Below, one piece after another: positions 43,131 through 51,794 of a stretch of 64,000 bases of DNA. Each line of letters starts with the position of its first letter. The stretch's first letter is position 1. The notes below the pieces were generated by a model. The model saw only the letters and a program-made list of their open reading frames with translations. It was not told where the DNA came from and made no database searches. Source of the stretch: Flavobacteriaceae bacterium F08102 (GTDB lineage: Bacteria; Bacteroidota; Bacteroidia; Flavobacteriales; Flavobacteriaceae); the NCBI GenBank assembly GCA_023015935.1, contig JALKAY010000009.1, positions 1-64,000 on the forward strand, written 5' to 3'. Position numbers and translations under genes: made by a program.

Positions 43131-44825
43131 TTAACGCAATATCTCTTCAAAGAAATCCATCAATAATTGCAATGAATTTTTGGAAGTATCTGGCGAGGTA
43201 ATGGTAAAATCGCTATAAATTTTATTCCCCTTTAATTTCGATGAAGTCAAGGTTGCACTCTTTAAATTCTTCGTGATTAATCTCCCTTTCTCATCACTCA
43301 AGCCCATTTCTTTTAAAGGAATTGTTTGTATAATTTTCTCAATATCTAAATGCCAAATCATTCCATTTTTATCGATTGTTTTTTGAAGTGACCCAAGGGT
43401 GCCTTTCGCTTTGTCATTAAATCGTTTATCTGAGGTGCTTAAAATAATGGCATCGTCTGTTAATGTGAGGTACATCGGTAAAGGGAAGTCTGAACTAGAC
43501 GCTATTTTAAAGCGATTTGAACTGCCTGTCAAGGCTTCGTATTTCACCCCTAAATTTGCCAATTTAACGGCCAAATCTTTACGCTTTGTCCCAACAATTA
43601 ACGTGAAATCAGGCAAAATTTCCTTTTTACTTTTAGTCACTTTTGTCTCATTGTACTCTTCGTCATATTCGTATGTTACATACGTTACGTCTTTTTCACT
43701 AATATCTTCCAAAACCAATAAAACATTTCCTGTCAATAATTCCCCAATTGCTTTTTCGTCGAGAATGGTTTTCAACAAATCAGCAACGATATCCATTTCT
43801 TGCACGTATCCTGGAAACATTCCCCCGTACATCCCTGTCAATAAACCAGGGTATTCTTTCAACATGTTTTCCGTATTTAATGAATAACTCATATAACCTA
43901 AGGCAGAATTTAGATGCACATATGAATAAAATGATTTATTCATTTTTTGCTTATAAATCTTCTTTATACGGGTTTTCAGCTCATCACTAAATTCCATTTC
44001 ACTGCTAATTTGCATACGTCCATTCTTAAAATAAAGATGAGCAGACATAGCACCCAATCCAATATGAGACAAGTCAGGATTAGTCTTAGCGGGCCGCTTT
44101 CCACTAAATTGATATCCGTATATCATTTTATAATAATTCGTCATTACTCCTCCATAGTTACGAATCCACATACTCACAACTGCATCCTTATCAAGACTCG
44201 ATTTATATGATTTATTGATCAAAATTGATTGAGGAGAACGATAATTTTCTTTAGCCTTAGTAAACAAAAGTTCTTTACTTACGACTCGCTTCAATTCATA
44301 TGTTTCGAGGTTAGGATATTTCTTTATAAACTCTTCTTTATTTTCTTCAATATAGGCATAGGGCACTTCCGCAAAGCAAAACTGTACCGTTTCTTCATCA
44401 AAAATGATAACTGCATCACTTTCGACCAATACGGTCTTACCATTCCAACTTTCAACATTTTCCAAATCTGTCATTTTCGCAAAAAACGAAGAAAATTTAG
44501 TGTGATCTTCAAGTCCAAAAAGCACAGAAAAATAACTAATTTCACCATCCACTTGATAGTAAAAATGTGCTTTATCCATCAAGTTAATTCCAAAATCTTC
44601 AAGACCATTAAAGACCGGTAATTCTCGTTTCATTTCCTCCGTTATTTTTTGACCAAACTGAGAATTATTAAATTTATCTATCGACAAAATAGAAAATAAT
44701 TGTCCCCCATTTAGACTAACAACCGCTTGAGCAGAAGACGGGATTCGTTGATCCAAATGTTGAGCGAATCCAACAATTGAAAAGAGGCATAAAACGGTTA
44801 AAATTGATTTTTGAAAAATTTTCAT
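43131..44825 (-). CDS. Secreted DUF4836-like protein, second gene of envelope module
   Basis: A 564-residue protein with a signal peptide (SILTVLCLFSIVGFAQ). The N-terminal region RIPSSAQAVVSLNGGQLFSI resembles DUF4836 proteins of Bacteroidota. It has several sections with a recurring layout (strand-helix-strand with NSALGYMSYSL, DYLT-type segments, a Tyr/Glu-rich patch DVTYVTYEYDEEYNETKV, and MYLTLTDDAIILSTS). No catalytic motif is visible. Start codon overlaps the stop of the lipoprotein gene by 4 bases, so the two are translationally coupled. Role unknown. Confidence 0.7.
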   Translation of the reverse strand: MKIFQKSILTVLCLFSIVGFAQHLDQRIPSSAQAVVSLNGGQLFSILSIDKFNNSQFGQKITEEMKRELPVFNGLEDFGINLMDKAHFYYQVDGEISYFSVLFGLEDHTKFSSFFAKMTDLENVESWNGKTVLVESDAVIIFDEETVQFCFAEVPYAYIEENKEEFIKKYPNLETYELKRVVSKELLFTKAKENYRSPQSILINKSYKSSLDKDAVVSMWIRNYGGVMTNYYKMIYGYQFSGKRPAKTNPDLSHIGLGAMSAHLYFKNGRMQISSEMEFSDELKTRIKKIYKQKMNKSFYSYVHLNSALGYMSYSLNTENMLKEYPGLLTGMYGGMFPGYVQEMDIVADLLKTILDEKAIGELLTGNVLLVLEDISEKDVTYVTYEYDEEYNETKVTKSKKEILPDFTLIVGTKRKDLAVKLANLGVKYEALTGSSNRFKIASSSDFPLPMYLTLTDDAIILSTSDKRFNDKAKGTLGSLQKTIDKNGMIWHLDIEKIIQTIPLKEMGLSDEKGRLITKNLKSATLTSSKLKGNKIYSDFTITSPDTSKNSLQLLMDFFEEILR

Positions 44826-45490
44826 TGTAAAATGATTTGGTTTTTTATTGATTTTTGACGATTGATTAAATCCTTTGCCGACACCTTTAACATGATTGCT
44901 TGCCGGCTAGTTGAAATTTTTGCTTGTTTATTTTTAGAAGATTTAATCGGAGTTTTAAAACGATATATGGTCGTCATTGAAGCATTTTCAATTACTTCTC
45001 TGTCTTCCAATTTAACTTTATTAAATTCCTTTTCAAAGTCATAGGGATAATTCCTACGAAAGGTTTTTCTTTCTTTATCAAAGCTAAAATGCTTTTGTGC
45101 AAGTCCTTTTGACACTTGCTTATCACGATTAAATTTTGTAATTACGGTATTGAGTGCATCTACATCAGCAAAGTCACAAGCAATTGAAAATATATATTCG
45201 TCAAAATTCATTTCATAATCCACCTTTATAATACCTGGTGTTGCTCGAACTTGACTAACCATTTCCTCAAATTCTTTTTTAAACTCAGCTTCCGTTGGGA
45301 TTTTATAATCGTTGATACTATCTAACAGACGTAACGAATTAATTTTGGTTTTACTTCGACTCAAATTTAACGTCAAATTTACATGTCCAGAGCCGTCATC
45401 ATTCAAACTAACTTCCTCAATAATCTCAAAACAACTTGAACAAATCAGCAGTAGGCCTAAACAACAAATGTAGATACTTTTCTTAATCAT
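44822..45490 (-). CDS. Lipoprotein of unknown function, first gene of envelope module
   Basis: The 222-residue protein has a lipoprotein signal ending LLICSSCFEI. The body starts EEVSLNDDGSGHVNLTLNLS, a beta-hairpin pattern seen in several bacterial lipoproteins, then alternates helices (EAEFKKEFEEMVSQVRAT) and strands (YIFSIACDFADVDALNTVI). It ends in a basic tail (RQAIMLKVSAKDLINRQK). It heads a three-gene minus-strand operon with the two proteins above, all exported. A -7-like TAATATTG (45509-45502) precedes it with one mismatch. Function unknown. Confidence 0.75.
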   Translation of the reverse strand: MIKKSIYICCLGLLLICSSCFEIIEEVSLNDDGSGHVNLTLNLSRSKTKINSLRLLDSINDYKIPTEAEFKKEFEEMVSQVRATPGIIKVDYEMNFDEYIFSIACDFADVDALNTVITKFNRDKQVSKGLAQKHFSFDKERKTFRRNYPYDFEKEFNKVKLEDREVIENASMTTIYRFKTPIKSSKNKQAKISTSRQAIMLKVSAKDLINRQKSIKNQIILQ

Positions 45491-45648
45491 AGGAGTCGGT
45501 GCAATATTACTAAACTATCCGCTTTTAATTACGATATCCATTACTTTTATTCCTCCCATAATGCTGCTGCTTACCTTCATCAATTCACCTAAAAAATCAT
45601 CCAAAAAAACCTTCTATTCATTGGCTTCGACATACCGGAGTAAGCTTT

Positions 45649-46359
45649 CTAGGAAGTATAGGTTAGTTGTGATTTCTGACCGTTTGTTACATCCTCATAG
45701 CTAAAAACCAACTGCGCACCTCTTTTTTCCACACAAGATATGCTTACAGTACCACCTGTGATTCTATCCATCATTACATCGATCGTTGGATCACCTATTC
45801 CGGCTGTATGATGAAATCTCAAGATTGAACCTACATCAAACGTATTTGCTGACAACCAAGCCTTAAACCAATCTTTTCGCAATTGTTTAATGGCGGGTTC
45901 ATAAAGTGTAGATGAGGACCAAATTCTAGGTTCAAGGGGTAAGGCGGTAACATGTTTAACAGAGCCATCCCAGACAAACTCATATAATTTGAGGTCTTTC
46001 AACCAATCTACAATAACAATCGTAAACTGCTCAACTCCGTTTAGATCAATACCATTGACAGCGGTCATTAAATCATCCGCTTTTAGCAATTCTTTCACAA
46101 TTAACCCACGGCTTCTAACATAGGATTCTAGGGGAACGTGATTGACAAATCCTCCATTCAACAAACAGAGTAACCGTTGCTTTTCACTTGTTCCAATCCA
46201 TGTTCCACCTGCTTTCCCATCTTTCGGATAAACCAATGTGACTCCATCTTCCTCATACTGTTTTGGAATTGCAGCTTTTTTACGTTCATAAGGGATATCT
46301 CTATTAGAAGTAAAAATAAAATCATTCCCTGTTAAGGGCAAAAAGGTTACTGTACACAT
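45649..46359 (-). CDS. TANGO2 / NRDE-family protein
   Basis: A 236-residue member of the NRDE superfamily (transport and Golgi organisation 2 homologue). The N-terminal Cys2 in MCTVTFLPL and the SNRDIPYER segment (NRDI in place of the name-giving NRDE) mark the Ntn-hydrolase-like fold. KAGGTWIGTSEKQRLLCLLN and ESYVRSRGLIVKELL follow. Eukaryotic and bacterial homologues have been linked to haem or lipid handling, but the activity here is unknown. It is divergent from pruA across 60 bases and has a full-consensus promoter inside that gap. Confidence 0.88.
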   Translation of the reverse strand: MCTVTFLPLTGNDFIFTSNRDIPYERKKAAIPKQYEEDGVTLVYPKDGKAGGTWIGTSEKQRLLCLLNGGFVNHVPLESYVRSRGLIVKELLKADDLMTAVNGIDLNGVEQFTIVIVDWLKDLKLYEFVWDGSVKHVTALPLEPRIWSSSTLYEPAIKQLRKDWFKAWLSANTFDVGSILRFHHTAGIGDPTIDVMMDRITGGTVSISCVEKRGAQLVFSYEDVTNGQKSQLTYTS

Positions 46360-46384
46360 ATAAATAAATCGTAACTTCGCGGTT

Positions 46385-46416
46385 CAAAATTAGTTGAATT
46401 AATTAAAAGAACACAA
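46385..46416 (-). promoter_or_regulatory. Bacteroidota-type promoter for the TANGO2-like gene
   Basis: Minus strand: TTG (46416-46414), 21-base spacer, TAATTTTG (46392-46385); an exact consensus match. The region lies directly upstream of the pruA start codon at 46420, and a near-match TAACTTCG (46372-46379, plus) for pruA overlaps the 5' end of the TANGO2 transcript, so the two genes share a compact divergent promoter. Confidence 0.7.
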
Positions 46417-46419
46417 GAA

Positions 46420-48048
46420 ATGGCAAGTGGATTTTATCAAGTACCGAAAGCGGTAAACGAACCTGTTAAATCGTATTTACCCAACAGTCCAGAAAGGATT
46501 GAGCTCCTCGAGACGTATAAAAAAATGTATAATGAACAAATAGACATTCCTTTTTATATCGGAGGAAAAGAAATTAGGACTGGCAATACAGTATCTATTC
46601 GACCTCCACATGATCATCAGCATACGGTTGGTCAATACCATCGGGCTGAAAAAAAACATGTAACTGAAGCGATTGAGAACGCATTAGCTGCCCGTGAAGC
46701 ATGGGCTAAAACATCATGGGAACACAGAGCTGCCATCTTTTTGAAAGCTGCAGAATTATTAGCAGGCCCTTATAGAGCTCGTATGAATGCAGCTACTATG
46801 ATTGCTCAATCTAAAAATGTTTTCCAAGCAGAAATTGATGCCGCATGTGAATTAATCGATTTCTTTAAATTCAATGTTGAATTTATGACAGAAATTTACA
46901 GCAATCAACCAGAATCTGCCCCTGGAATTTGGAATCGCATGGAGTACAGACCTTTAGAAGGCTTTGTCTATGCAATCACACCATTTAATTTCACTTCTAT
47001 TTGTGCAAATTTACCAGCTGCCCCAGCAATGATGGGGAATGTATGTATTTGGAAACCATCTAATACACAGGTATATTCTGCAAAAGTTATTGTTGATCTT
47101 TTTAAAGAAGCTGGAGTTCCTGATGGTGTCATTAACGTAGTTTATGGAGATGCAAAAATGATTTCTGATACGGTTTTGTCACACAGAGAATTTTCAGGAA
47201 TTCACTTTACAGGATCTACAAACGTATTTCAATCTCTTTGGAAACAAATTGGTGAAAATATTCACAACTATAAATCGTACCCAAGAATTGTTGGTGAAAC
47301 TGGGGGGAAAGATTTTATTTGGGCACATGCTTCTGCAAATCCACAACAAATTGCAACAGCTATCGTTCGAGGAGCTTTTGAATATCAAGGACAAAAGTGT
47401 TCTGCAGCTTCCAGAGCCTACATCCCTAAAAGCATTTGGAATGAAGTAAAAGAAACCATGCTTAACCAATTAAAAACAATAAAAATAGGATCTCCTGAAG
47501 ACACTTCAAATTTTATCAATGCGGTAATCCACGAAAACTCATTTGATAAGATTGCACGCTATATCGATGCTGCAAAAGAAGATGACGAGGCTACTATTAT
47601 TGCAGGTGGAGGTTATGACAAATCTAAAGGATACTTTATTGAGCCAACGGTTATTGTAACAACTGACCCAAAATACACAACAATGTGTACAGAATTATTT
47701 GGTCCAGTTATTACCATTTATGTTTATGAAGATGCTACTTGGAAAGAATCGTTGACCTTGGTAGACGAAACTTCGGAATATGCCTTAACTGGTGCTATTT
47801 TTAGTGGGGATCGCTATGTCATTGATTACGCTACTGATGCATTAGAAAATGCTGCAGGAAATTTCTACATCAATGACAAGCCAACAGGTGCTGTTGTAGG
47901 ACAGCAACCTTTTGGAGGAGCTCGTGGTTCTGGTACAAATGATAAAGCTGGATCTGTTTGGAATCTTTTACGATGGTGTTCAAACAGAACCATCAAAGAG
48001 ACCTTTGTTCCAGCTACGGATTATAAATATCCTTTTTTAGAACAATAA
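46420..48048 (+). CDS. pruA: 1-pyrroline-5-carboxylate / glutamate-semialdehyde dehydrogenase
   Basis: It oxidises glutamate gamma-semialdehyde to glutamate with NAD+, the last step of proline degradation. The 542 residues show the aldehyde-dehydrogenase features: ITPFNFTSICANLPAAPAM, HFTGSTNVF, catalytic Glu in VGETGGKDF and nucleophile Cys327 in FEYQGQKCSAASRAYIP. Also visible is FGGARGSGTND near the end. The length fits the long bacterial/mitochondrial P5CDH type without a proline dehydrogenase domain. No putA-type gene is adjacent. Confidence 0.95.
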   Translation: MASGFYQVPKAVNEPVKSYLPNSPERIELLETYKKMYNEQIDIPFYIGGKEIRTGNTVSIRPPHDHQHTVGQYHRAEKKHVTEAIENALAAREAWAKTSWEHRAAIFLKAAELLAGPYRARMNAATMIAQSKNVFQAEIDAACELIDFFKFNVEFMTEIYSNQPESAPGIWNRMEYRPLEGFVYAITPFNFTSICANLPAAPAMMGNVCIWKPSNTQVYSAKVIVDLFKEAGVPDGVINVVYGDAKMISDTVLSHREFSGIHFTGSTNVFQSLWKQIGENIHNYKSYPRIVGETGGKDFIWAHASANPQQIATAIVRGAFEYQGQKCSAASRAYIPKSIWNEVKETMLNQLKTIKIGSPEDTSNFINAVIHENSFDKIARYIDAAKEDDEATIIAGGGYDKSKGYFIEPTVIVTTDPKYTTMCTELFGPVITIYVYEDATWKESLTLVDETSEYALTGAIFSGDRYVIDYATDALENAAGNFYINDKPTGAVVGQQPFGGARGSGTNDKAGSVWNLLRWCSNRTIKETFVPATDYKYPFLEQ

Positions 48049-48062
48049 ATAAAATGCCTTTC

Positions 48063-48089
48063 AAACCCCATCCTTACGATGGGGTTTTT
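48063..48089 (+). terminator. Terminator after pruA
   Basis: AAACCCCATC (48063-48072) and GATGGGGTTT (48078-48087) form a 10-bp stem around CTTAC, followed by a T-run. It lies 14 bases after the pruA stop. Confidence 0.92.
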
Positions 48090-48153
48090 AGGCCTATTTA
48101 CCCTCCCTTCTGGGAAAGGTTACCATCGCAATTACCTTAAAAATACAGCACAT

Positions 48154-48882
48154 ATGAAAAAATTTATCCTAGTCGCCTTTCTTGGACTAACCATAAGTAT
48201 ATCTGCTAAACAAGCAAATAAAGTTCATTTTAATACGAAGGATGGAATTAAAATTGCAGCGACCTACCAACTCCCTCAATTAAGTAGTGGGAAAATTCCC
48301 GCTGTTATCTTAATTCACCAAGGAGGATCAAATCGGAACGAATGGAAATCTCTTCCAATTTGGAATAACTTAATTAAAGCAGGGTATGCCATTCTCGCCT
48401 ATGATATACGACAACACGGCGAATCTGAAAAAGACCAAGGAGACATGAATGACCTATTCAACAACCCCAACCGAGCACCGTTGGATGTATTGGCTGCCAT
48501 TTCTTTTTTAACCAAAGACACCCGTATAGATTCACAGCGAATCGGAATTATTGGAGCTTCTATTGGCGCTAACTTAGCCTGTGTAGCAGCCTCTTCCAAT
48601 GCTTACCAAGTAAAAACAGTCGTTGCCCTTTCTCCTAAAACGACAGCAGCACAAAACTTAAGCGGGAAAAACCAACCCATAAAGCTAAAAAACGCCTTGT
48701 TTATTGCCTCAGAAAAAGAGCAAAATGGAATGCGAAAAAAATGGGCCAAGCAATTGTATGAAATGACATCTGGAAATAGACTAGTAGGTATTTCCCCTGG
48801 AAACCTGCACGGGTCATTTATCTTAAAAGAAGATTCAAAAATGAATACTGTGGTAGAAGAATGGATTAAAAACACCCTTTAA
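48154..48882 (+). CDS. Secreted alpha/beta hydrolase (dienelactone-hydrolase-like)
   Basis: From ATG 48154 the protein has 242 residues and a signal peptide (FILVAFLGLTISISAKQ). It has the alpha/beta-hydrolase fold with HQGGSNRNEWK (oxyanion region), AYDIRQHGESE, nucleophile loop IGIIGASIGANLAC (Ser) and His in NLHGSFILKED. It resembles prolyl-oligopeptidase or dienelactone-hydrolase-type enzymes; substrate unknown. The frame is open back to 48079, but that part overlaps the pruA terminator and precedes the signal peptide. The DUF502 gene starts 10 bases after its stop. Confidence 0.88.
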   Translation: MKKFILVAFLGLTISISAKQANKVHFNTKDGIKIAATYQLPQLSSGKIPAVILIHQGGSNRNEWKSLPIWNNLIKAGYAILAYDIRQHGESEKDQGDMNDLFNNPNRAPLDVLAAISFLTKDTRIDSQRIGIIGASIGANLACVAASSNAYQVKTVVALSPKTTAAQNLSGKNQPIKLKNALFIASEKEQNGMRKKWAKQLYEMTSGNRLVGISPGNLHGSFILKEDSKMNTVVEEWIKNTL

Positions 48883-48892
48883 CCTTTTAGCT

Positions 48893-49513
48893 ATGAGTGG
48901 TACTAAAAAATTAATCAATTATTTTTTACAAGGAATTCTTTATATAGCTCCAATTGGACTTACATTATTTATCATCTATTACATTTTTTCGCTCGTCGAC
49001 GGACTCGTACAAAAGTTGCTCTTACATATTTTTGATGCAGAAATACCGGGTCTTGGATTTCTCACCTTTATTTTGGTATTGATTTTAGTAGGTTACCTCG
49101 GTCGTACATTTATTGCCGAGCCTATAAAAAAAGTTTTTAAAAACATCTTAGTTAGAGTTCCTTTACTCGATTTTATCTATACGGCCTTTAACGATCTTTT
49201 TTCAGCTTTTGTTGGAAAGGAAAAAAAATTCAACCAACCTGTGATGGTTCGTGTAAACCTCAATTCAGACCTCGAAAAACTAGGATTTATTACTGAAGAA
49301 AACCTAGAAATTTTAGGAGAATTAGATAAGGTTGCCGTTTATTTCCCTCATTCCTACAATTTTTCTGGAGAATTATTTATTGTGCCCAAAGCAAACATTA
49401 GACACTTAGATGTCAACTCTGGAGAAGTAATGAAATTTGTAGTTTCGGCAGGGCTTACCGGATTAGATAAATCACAGGAGCAAGAGCGAAATCAAGAAAA
49501 AGTTACTGAATAA
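48893..49513 (+). CDS. DUF502 membrane protein
   Basis: A 206-residue protein with two N-terminal membrane helices (YFLQGILYIAPIGLTLFIIY and GFLTFILVLILVGYLGRTFI) and a conserved cytoplasmic or periplasmic region: VPLLDFIYTAFNDLFSAFVG, KKFNQPVMVRVNLNSDLEK, VYFPHSYNFSGELFIVP. This matches DUF502, a family of unknown function. Probably co-transcribed with the preceding hydrolase; convergent with rsmG. Confidence 0.9.
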   Translation: MSGTKKLINYFLQGILYIAPIGLTLFIIYYIFSLVDGLVQKLLLHIFDAEIPGLGFLTFILVLILVGYLGRTFIAEPIKKVFKNILVRVPLLDFIYTAFNDLFSAFVGKEKKFNQPVMVRVNLNSDLEKLGFITEENLEILGELDKVAVYFPHSYNFSGELFIVPKANIRHLDVNSGEVMKFVVSAGLTGLDKSQEQERNQEKVTE

Positions 49514-49536
49514 CAGAACTCCTTATTCACCAATTT

Positions 49537-50166
49537 TCACGGTCTATATTTTATAGGGAGATAGACAATTTTTTTTGTTTCAAAAAATTCTTCCGTAAAA
49601 AAAGTACGCAAATCAGTGATTTGCGCAGAAGGAAAATTGCGTAACTCTTCCGTTAAATCGCCACCTTTTAAGTACAAAATCCCATTTTTTATGGAATGTT
49701 GCTGTTTTTTGGCGATTTTTTTACGCACCCATTTCACAAAATCATCCATATTAGTTACAGCACGACTTACTATAAAGTCGTAATTCCCTTTTATCTTTTC
49801 AACGCGACCATGCGTGGTTTTTACATTGGTTAATCCTATCGCTTTAACCACCTCATTCACCACGGTGATTTTTTTTCCAATGGCATCCACCAAATGAAAA
49901 TTTACCTTTGGAAATAGGATGGCTAAAGGTATTCCTGGAAATCCACCACCTGTACCTACATCTAAAATCGATGAACCTTCCTCAAAGCGAAGCCGCTTTG
50001 CAATTCCCAACGAATGTAAAACATGACGTTCGTATAGCGCATCAATATCCTTCCGAGATATCACATTAATCTGTGCATTCCATTCACGATACAACCCCTC
50101 TAGAGCATCAAATTGTGCGATTTGTTTTGGACTGAGATTCGCAAAATATTTTTTTACTATTTCCAT
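49537..50166 (-). CDS. rsmG: 16S rRNA (guanine-527-N7) methyltransferase
   Basis: It methylates G527 of 16S rRNA using S-adenosylmethionine. From ATG 50166 it has 209 residues. Motifs: LYREWNAQINVISRKDID, HVLHSLGIAKRL, SAM-binding SILDVGTGGGFPGIPLAIL, VDAIGKKITVV and DFIVSRAVTNMDDFVKW. A TTG at 50181 is possible in frame, but it lies in a TAGTTTTG (50186-50179, minus) -7 box, so ATG 50166 is chosen. Confidence 0.95.
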   Translation of the reverse strand: MEIVKKYFANLSPKQIAQFDALEGLYREWNAQINVISRKDIDALYERHVLHSLGIAKRLRFEEGSSILDVGTGGGFPGIPLAILFPKVNFHLVDAIGKKITVVNEVVKAIGLTNVKTTHGRVEKIKGNYDFIVSRAVTNMDDFVKWVRKKIAKKQQHSIKNGILYLKGGDLTEELRNFPSAQITDLRTFFTEEFFETKKIVYLPIKYRP

Positions 50167-50249
50167 AATTTTAGGCAACAAAACTAACCTTTATTGTCAT
50201 TTTAACGTTATTTTTTGAATCAAAATATGCAATCAACGCCAAAATTATG

Positions 50250-50257
50250 TAATTTTG
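50250..50257 (+). promoter_or_regulatory. -7 box (TAATTTTG) upstream of the desaturase
   Basis: An exact TAnnTTTG match 27 bases upstream of ATG 50285. It covers the TTG at 50255, ruling against that as the start. No -33 TTG at the right spacing. Confidence 0.45.
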
Positions 50258-50284
50258 TACCATATAATCAGACTAAAAATACAT

Positions 50285-51385
50285 ATGTCAAATATAACTG
50301 TTAAATTTTCAAGGGTTGATTCTGCTAAGTTTTTTAAAACACTTAACAAGAGAATCAATTCTTATTTCAAAGAAAATAATTTAAAAAAGACCGGTAATTG
50401 GAAATTATACCTGAAAACCGCGATTATGTTTACTATTTTCTTATTACCCTATTTTTTAATCCTCACCTTAGACATGCCCCAATGGCTTCAATTATTATTG
50501 ACTGTCGTTATTGGAATTGGAATGGCAGGTGTTGGAATGAACGTAATGCACGATGGTAACCACGGATCCTACTCTAGTAAGAAATGGGTCAATAACCTTA
50601 TGGGAAGTAGTATCTACATCTTGGCAGGTAATGCTTTTAACTGGAAAGTTCAGCACAACGTATTACACCACACATACACCAATATTCAAGGCCACGATGA
50701 AGATATTGATGCGGGTAGAATCATTCGATTCTCCAAACATGCCGATTGGCATAAAATGCATAAATATCAACAATATTATTCCATCTTTTTATATGGACTT
50801 CTAACTATAAATTGGGCTATTACAACAGATTTCAAACAAATGTACAACTACCTAAAACGTGGGTTGTCTTATGGGAAATCACCTAATAAAACATGGCAAT
50901 GGACAATTTTAGCCATCTCCAAAATAGTTTACATCACCATTTGGATTGTTATTCCAATTTTAGTATTGAGTATCGCTTGGTGGAAAGTATTAATTGGATT
51001 CTTCGTAATGCACTATGTGGCAGGATTAATTTTAAGTGTAACTTTTCAACTAGCACACGTTATGCCTGATACAGCCGTTGTTGTACCTGATGCTGACGGA
51101 AATATGAAAAATACGTGGGCTATTCACCAATTGTTTACCACTGCCAATTTTGCGCCAAAAAACAAGTTAGTTGGTTGGTTTACAGGAGGGTTAAATCGTC
51201 AAATTGAGCACCATTTGTTTTCTCATATTAGCCACATTCACTATAAAGATTTGGCGAAAATTGTCAAATCAACAGCGAAGGAATTCAACCTTCCTTACAA
51301 TGAATACAAAACAACACGTGAGGCAATTCTATCGCACTTTAGACAATTGAAGGAACTAGGAAAAAAACCGACGGTTACTGCCTAA
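50285..51385 (+). CDS. Membrane fatty-acid desaturase (acyl-lipid/acyl-CoA, front-end type)
   Basis: From ATG 50285 it has 366 residues, with pairs of membrane helices and three histidine boxes that bind the di-iron centre: MHDGNHGSYS (HxxxH), HNVLHHTYTN (HxxHH) and QIEHHLFSHISH (QxxHH). The QxxHH box is typical of front-end desaturases such as linoleoyl-CoA (delta-6) desaturase, here without a fused cytochrome b5 domain, so it needs a separate electron donor. It would introduce a double bond into membrane fatty acids; regioselectivity cannot be read from the sequence. Confidence 0.92.
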   Translation: MSNITVKFSRVDSAKFFKTLNKRINSYFKENNLKKTGNWKLYLKTAIMFTIFLLPYFLILTLDMPQWLQLLLTVVIGIGMAGVGMNVMHDGNHGSYSSKKWVNNLMGSSIYILAGNAFNWKVQHNVLHHTYTNIQGHDEDIDAGRIIRFSKHADWHKMHKYQQYYSIFLYGLLTINWAITTDFKQMYNYLKRGLSYGKSPNKTWQWTILAISKIVYITIWIVIPILVLSIAWWKVLIGFFVMHYVAGLILSVTFQLAHVMPDTAVVVPDADGNMKNTWAIHQLFTTANFAPKNKLVGWFTGGLNRQIEHHLFSHISHIHYKDLAKIVKSTAKEFNLPYNEYKTTREAILSHFRQLKELGKKPTVTA

Positions 51386-51433
51386 CGCTAGTGTCTAACC
51401 TACTTCTTATCAACACCTAGCTATAACATCACT

Positions 51434-51793
51434 ATGGGGATTATTAAAGTAAAAAATATTCGCATATATGCCTATCATGGATGTTTAGACGAAGAAGGGA
51501 AAATAGGATCTGAATATCGCATCGACCTCAAAGTTCATGCTGATTTAAAAAAATCAGCGAAAACAGATGAATTAGAAGACACGGTTGATTATGTACACCT
51601 CAATAAAATTGTTAAGGAGGAAATGGGAATTCGAAGCAAATTACTCGAAACCGTTGCCGATAAAATTTTAACACGAATCTTGGACGAAATTGCGATGGTT
51701 AAAAAAGCTGCTGTTTCTGTTTCCAAAATCAACCCTCCAATTGGAGGAAATGTGGCCATGGTAACCATTAAAATGTCGAAGAAAAGAGCTTAG
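51434..51793 (+). CDS. folB: Dihydroneopterin aldolase
   Basis: Folate pathway enzyme that cleaves dihydroneopterin to 6-hydroxymethyl-dihydropterin and glycolaldehyde. The 119 residues begin IIKVKNIRIYAYHGCLDEEG (GC/YHG motif with pterin-binding residues). DTVDYVHLNKIVKEEM, the Glu in KLLETVADKI, and a Lys in the KINPPIGGNV segment follow. The ArnT-like gene begins 1 base after its stop, so they are probably translated from one mRNA. Confidence 0.93.
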   Translation: MGIIKVKNIRIYAYHGCLDEEGKIGSEYRIDLKVHADLKKSAKTDELEDTVDYVHLNKIVKEEMGIRSKLLETVADKILTRILDEIAMVKKAAVSVSKINPPIGGNVAMVTIKMSKKRA

Positions 51794-51794
51794 C

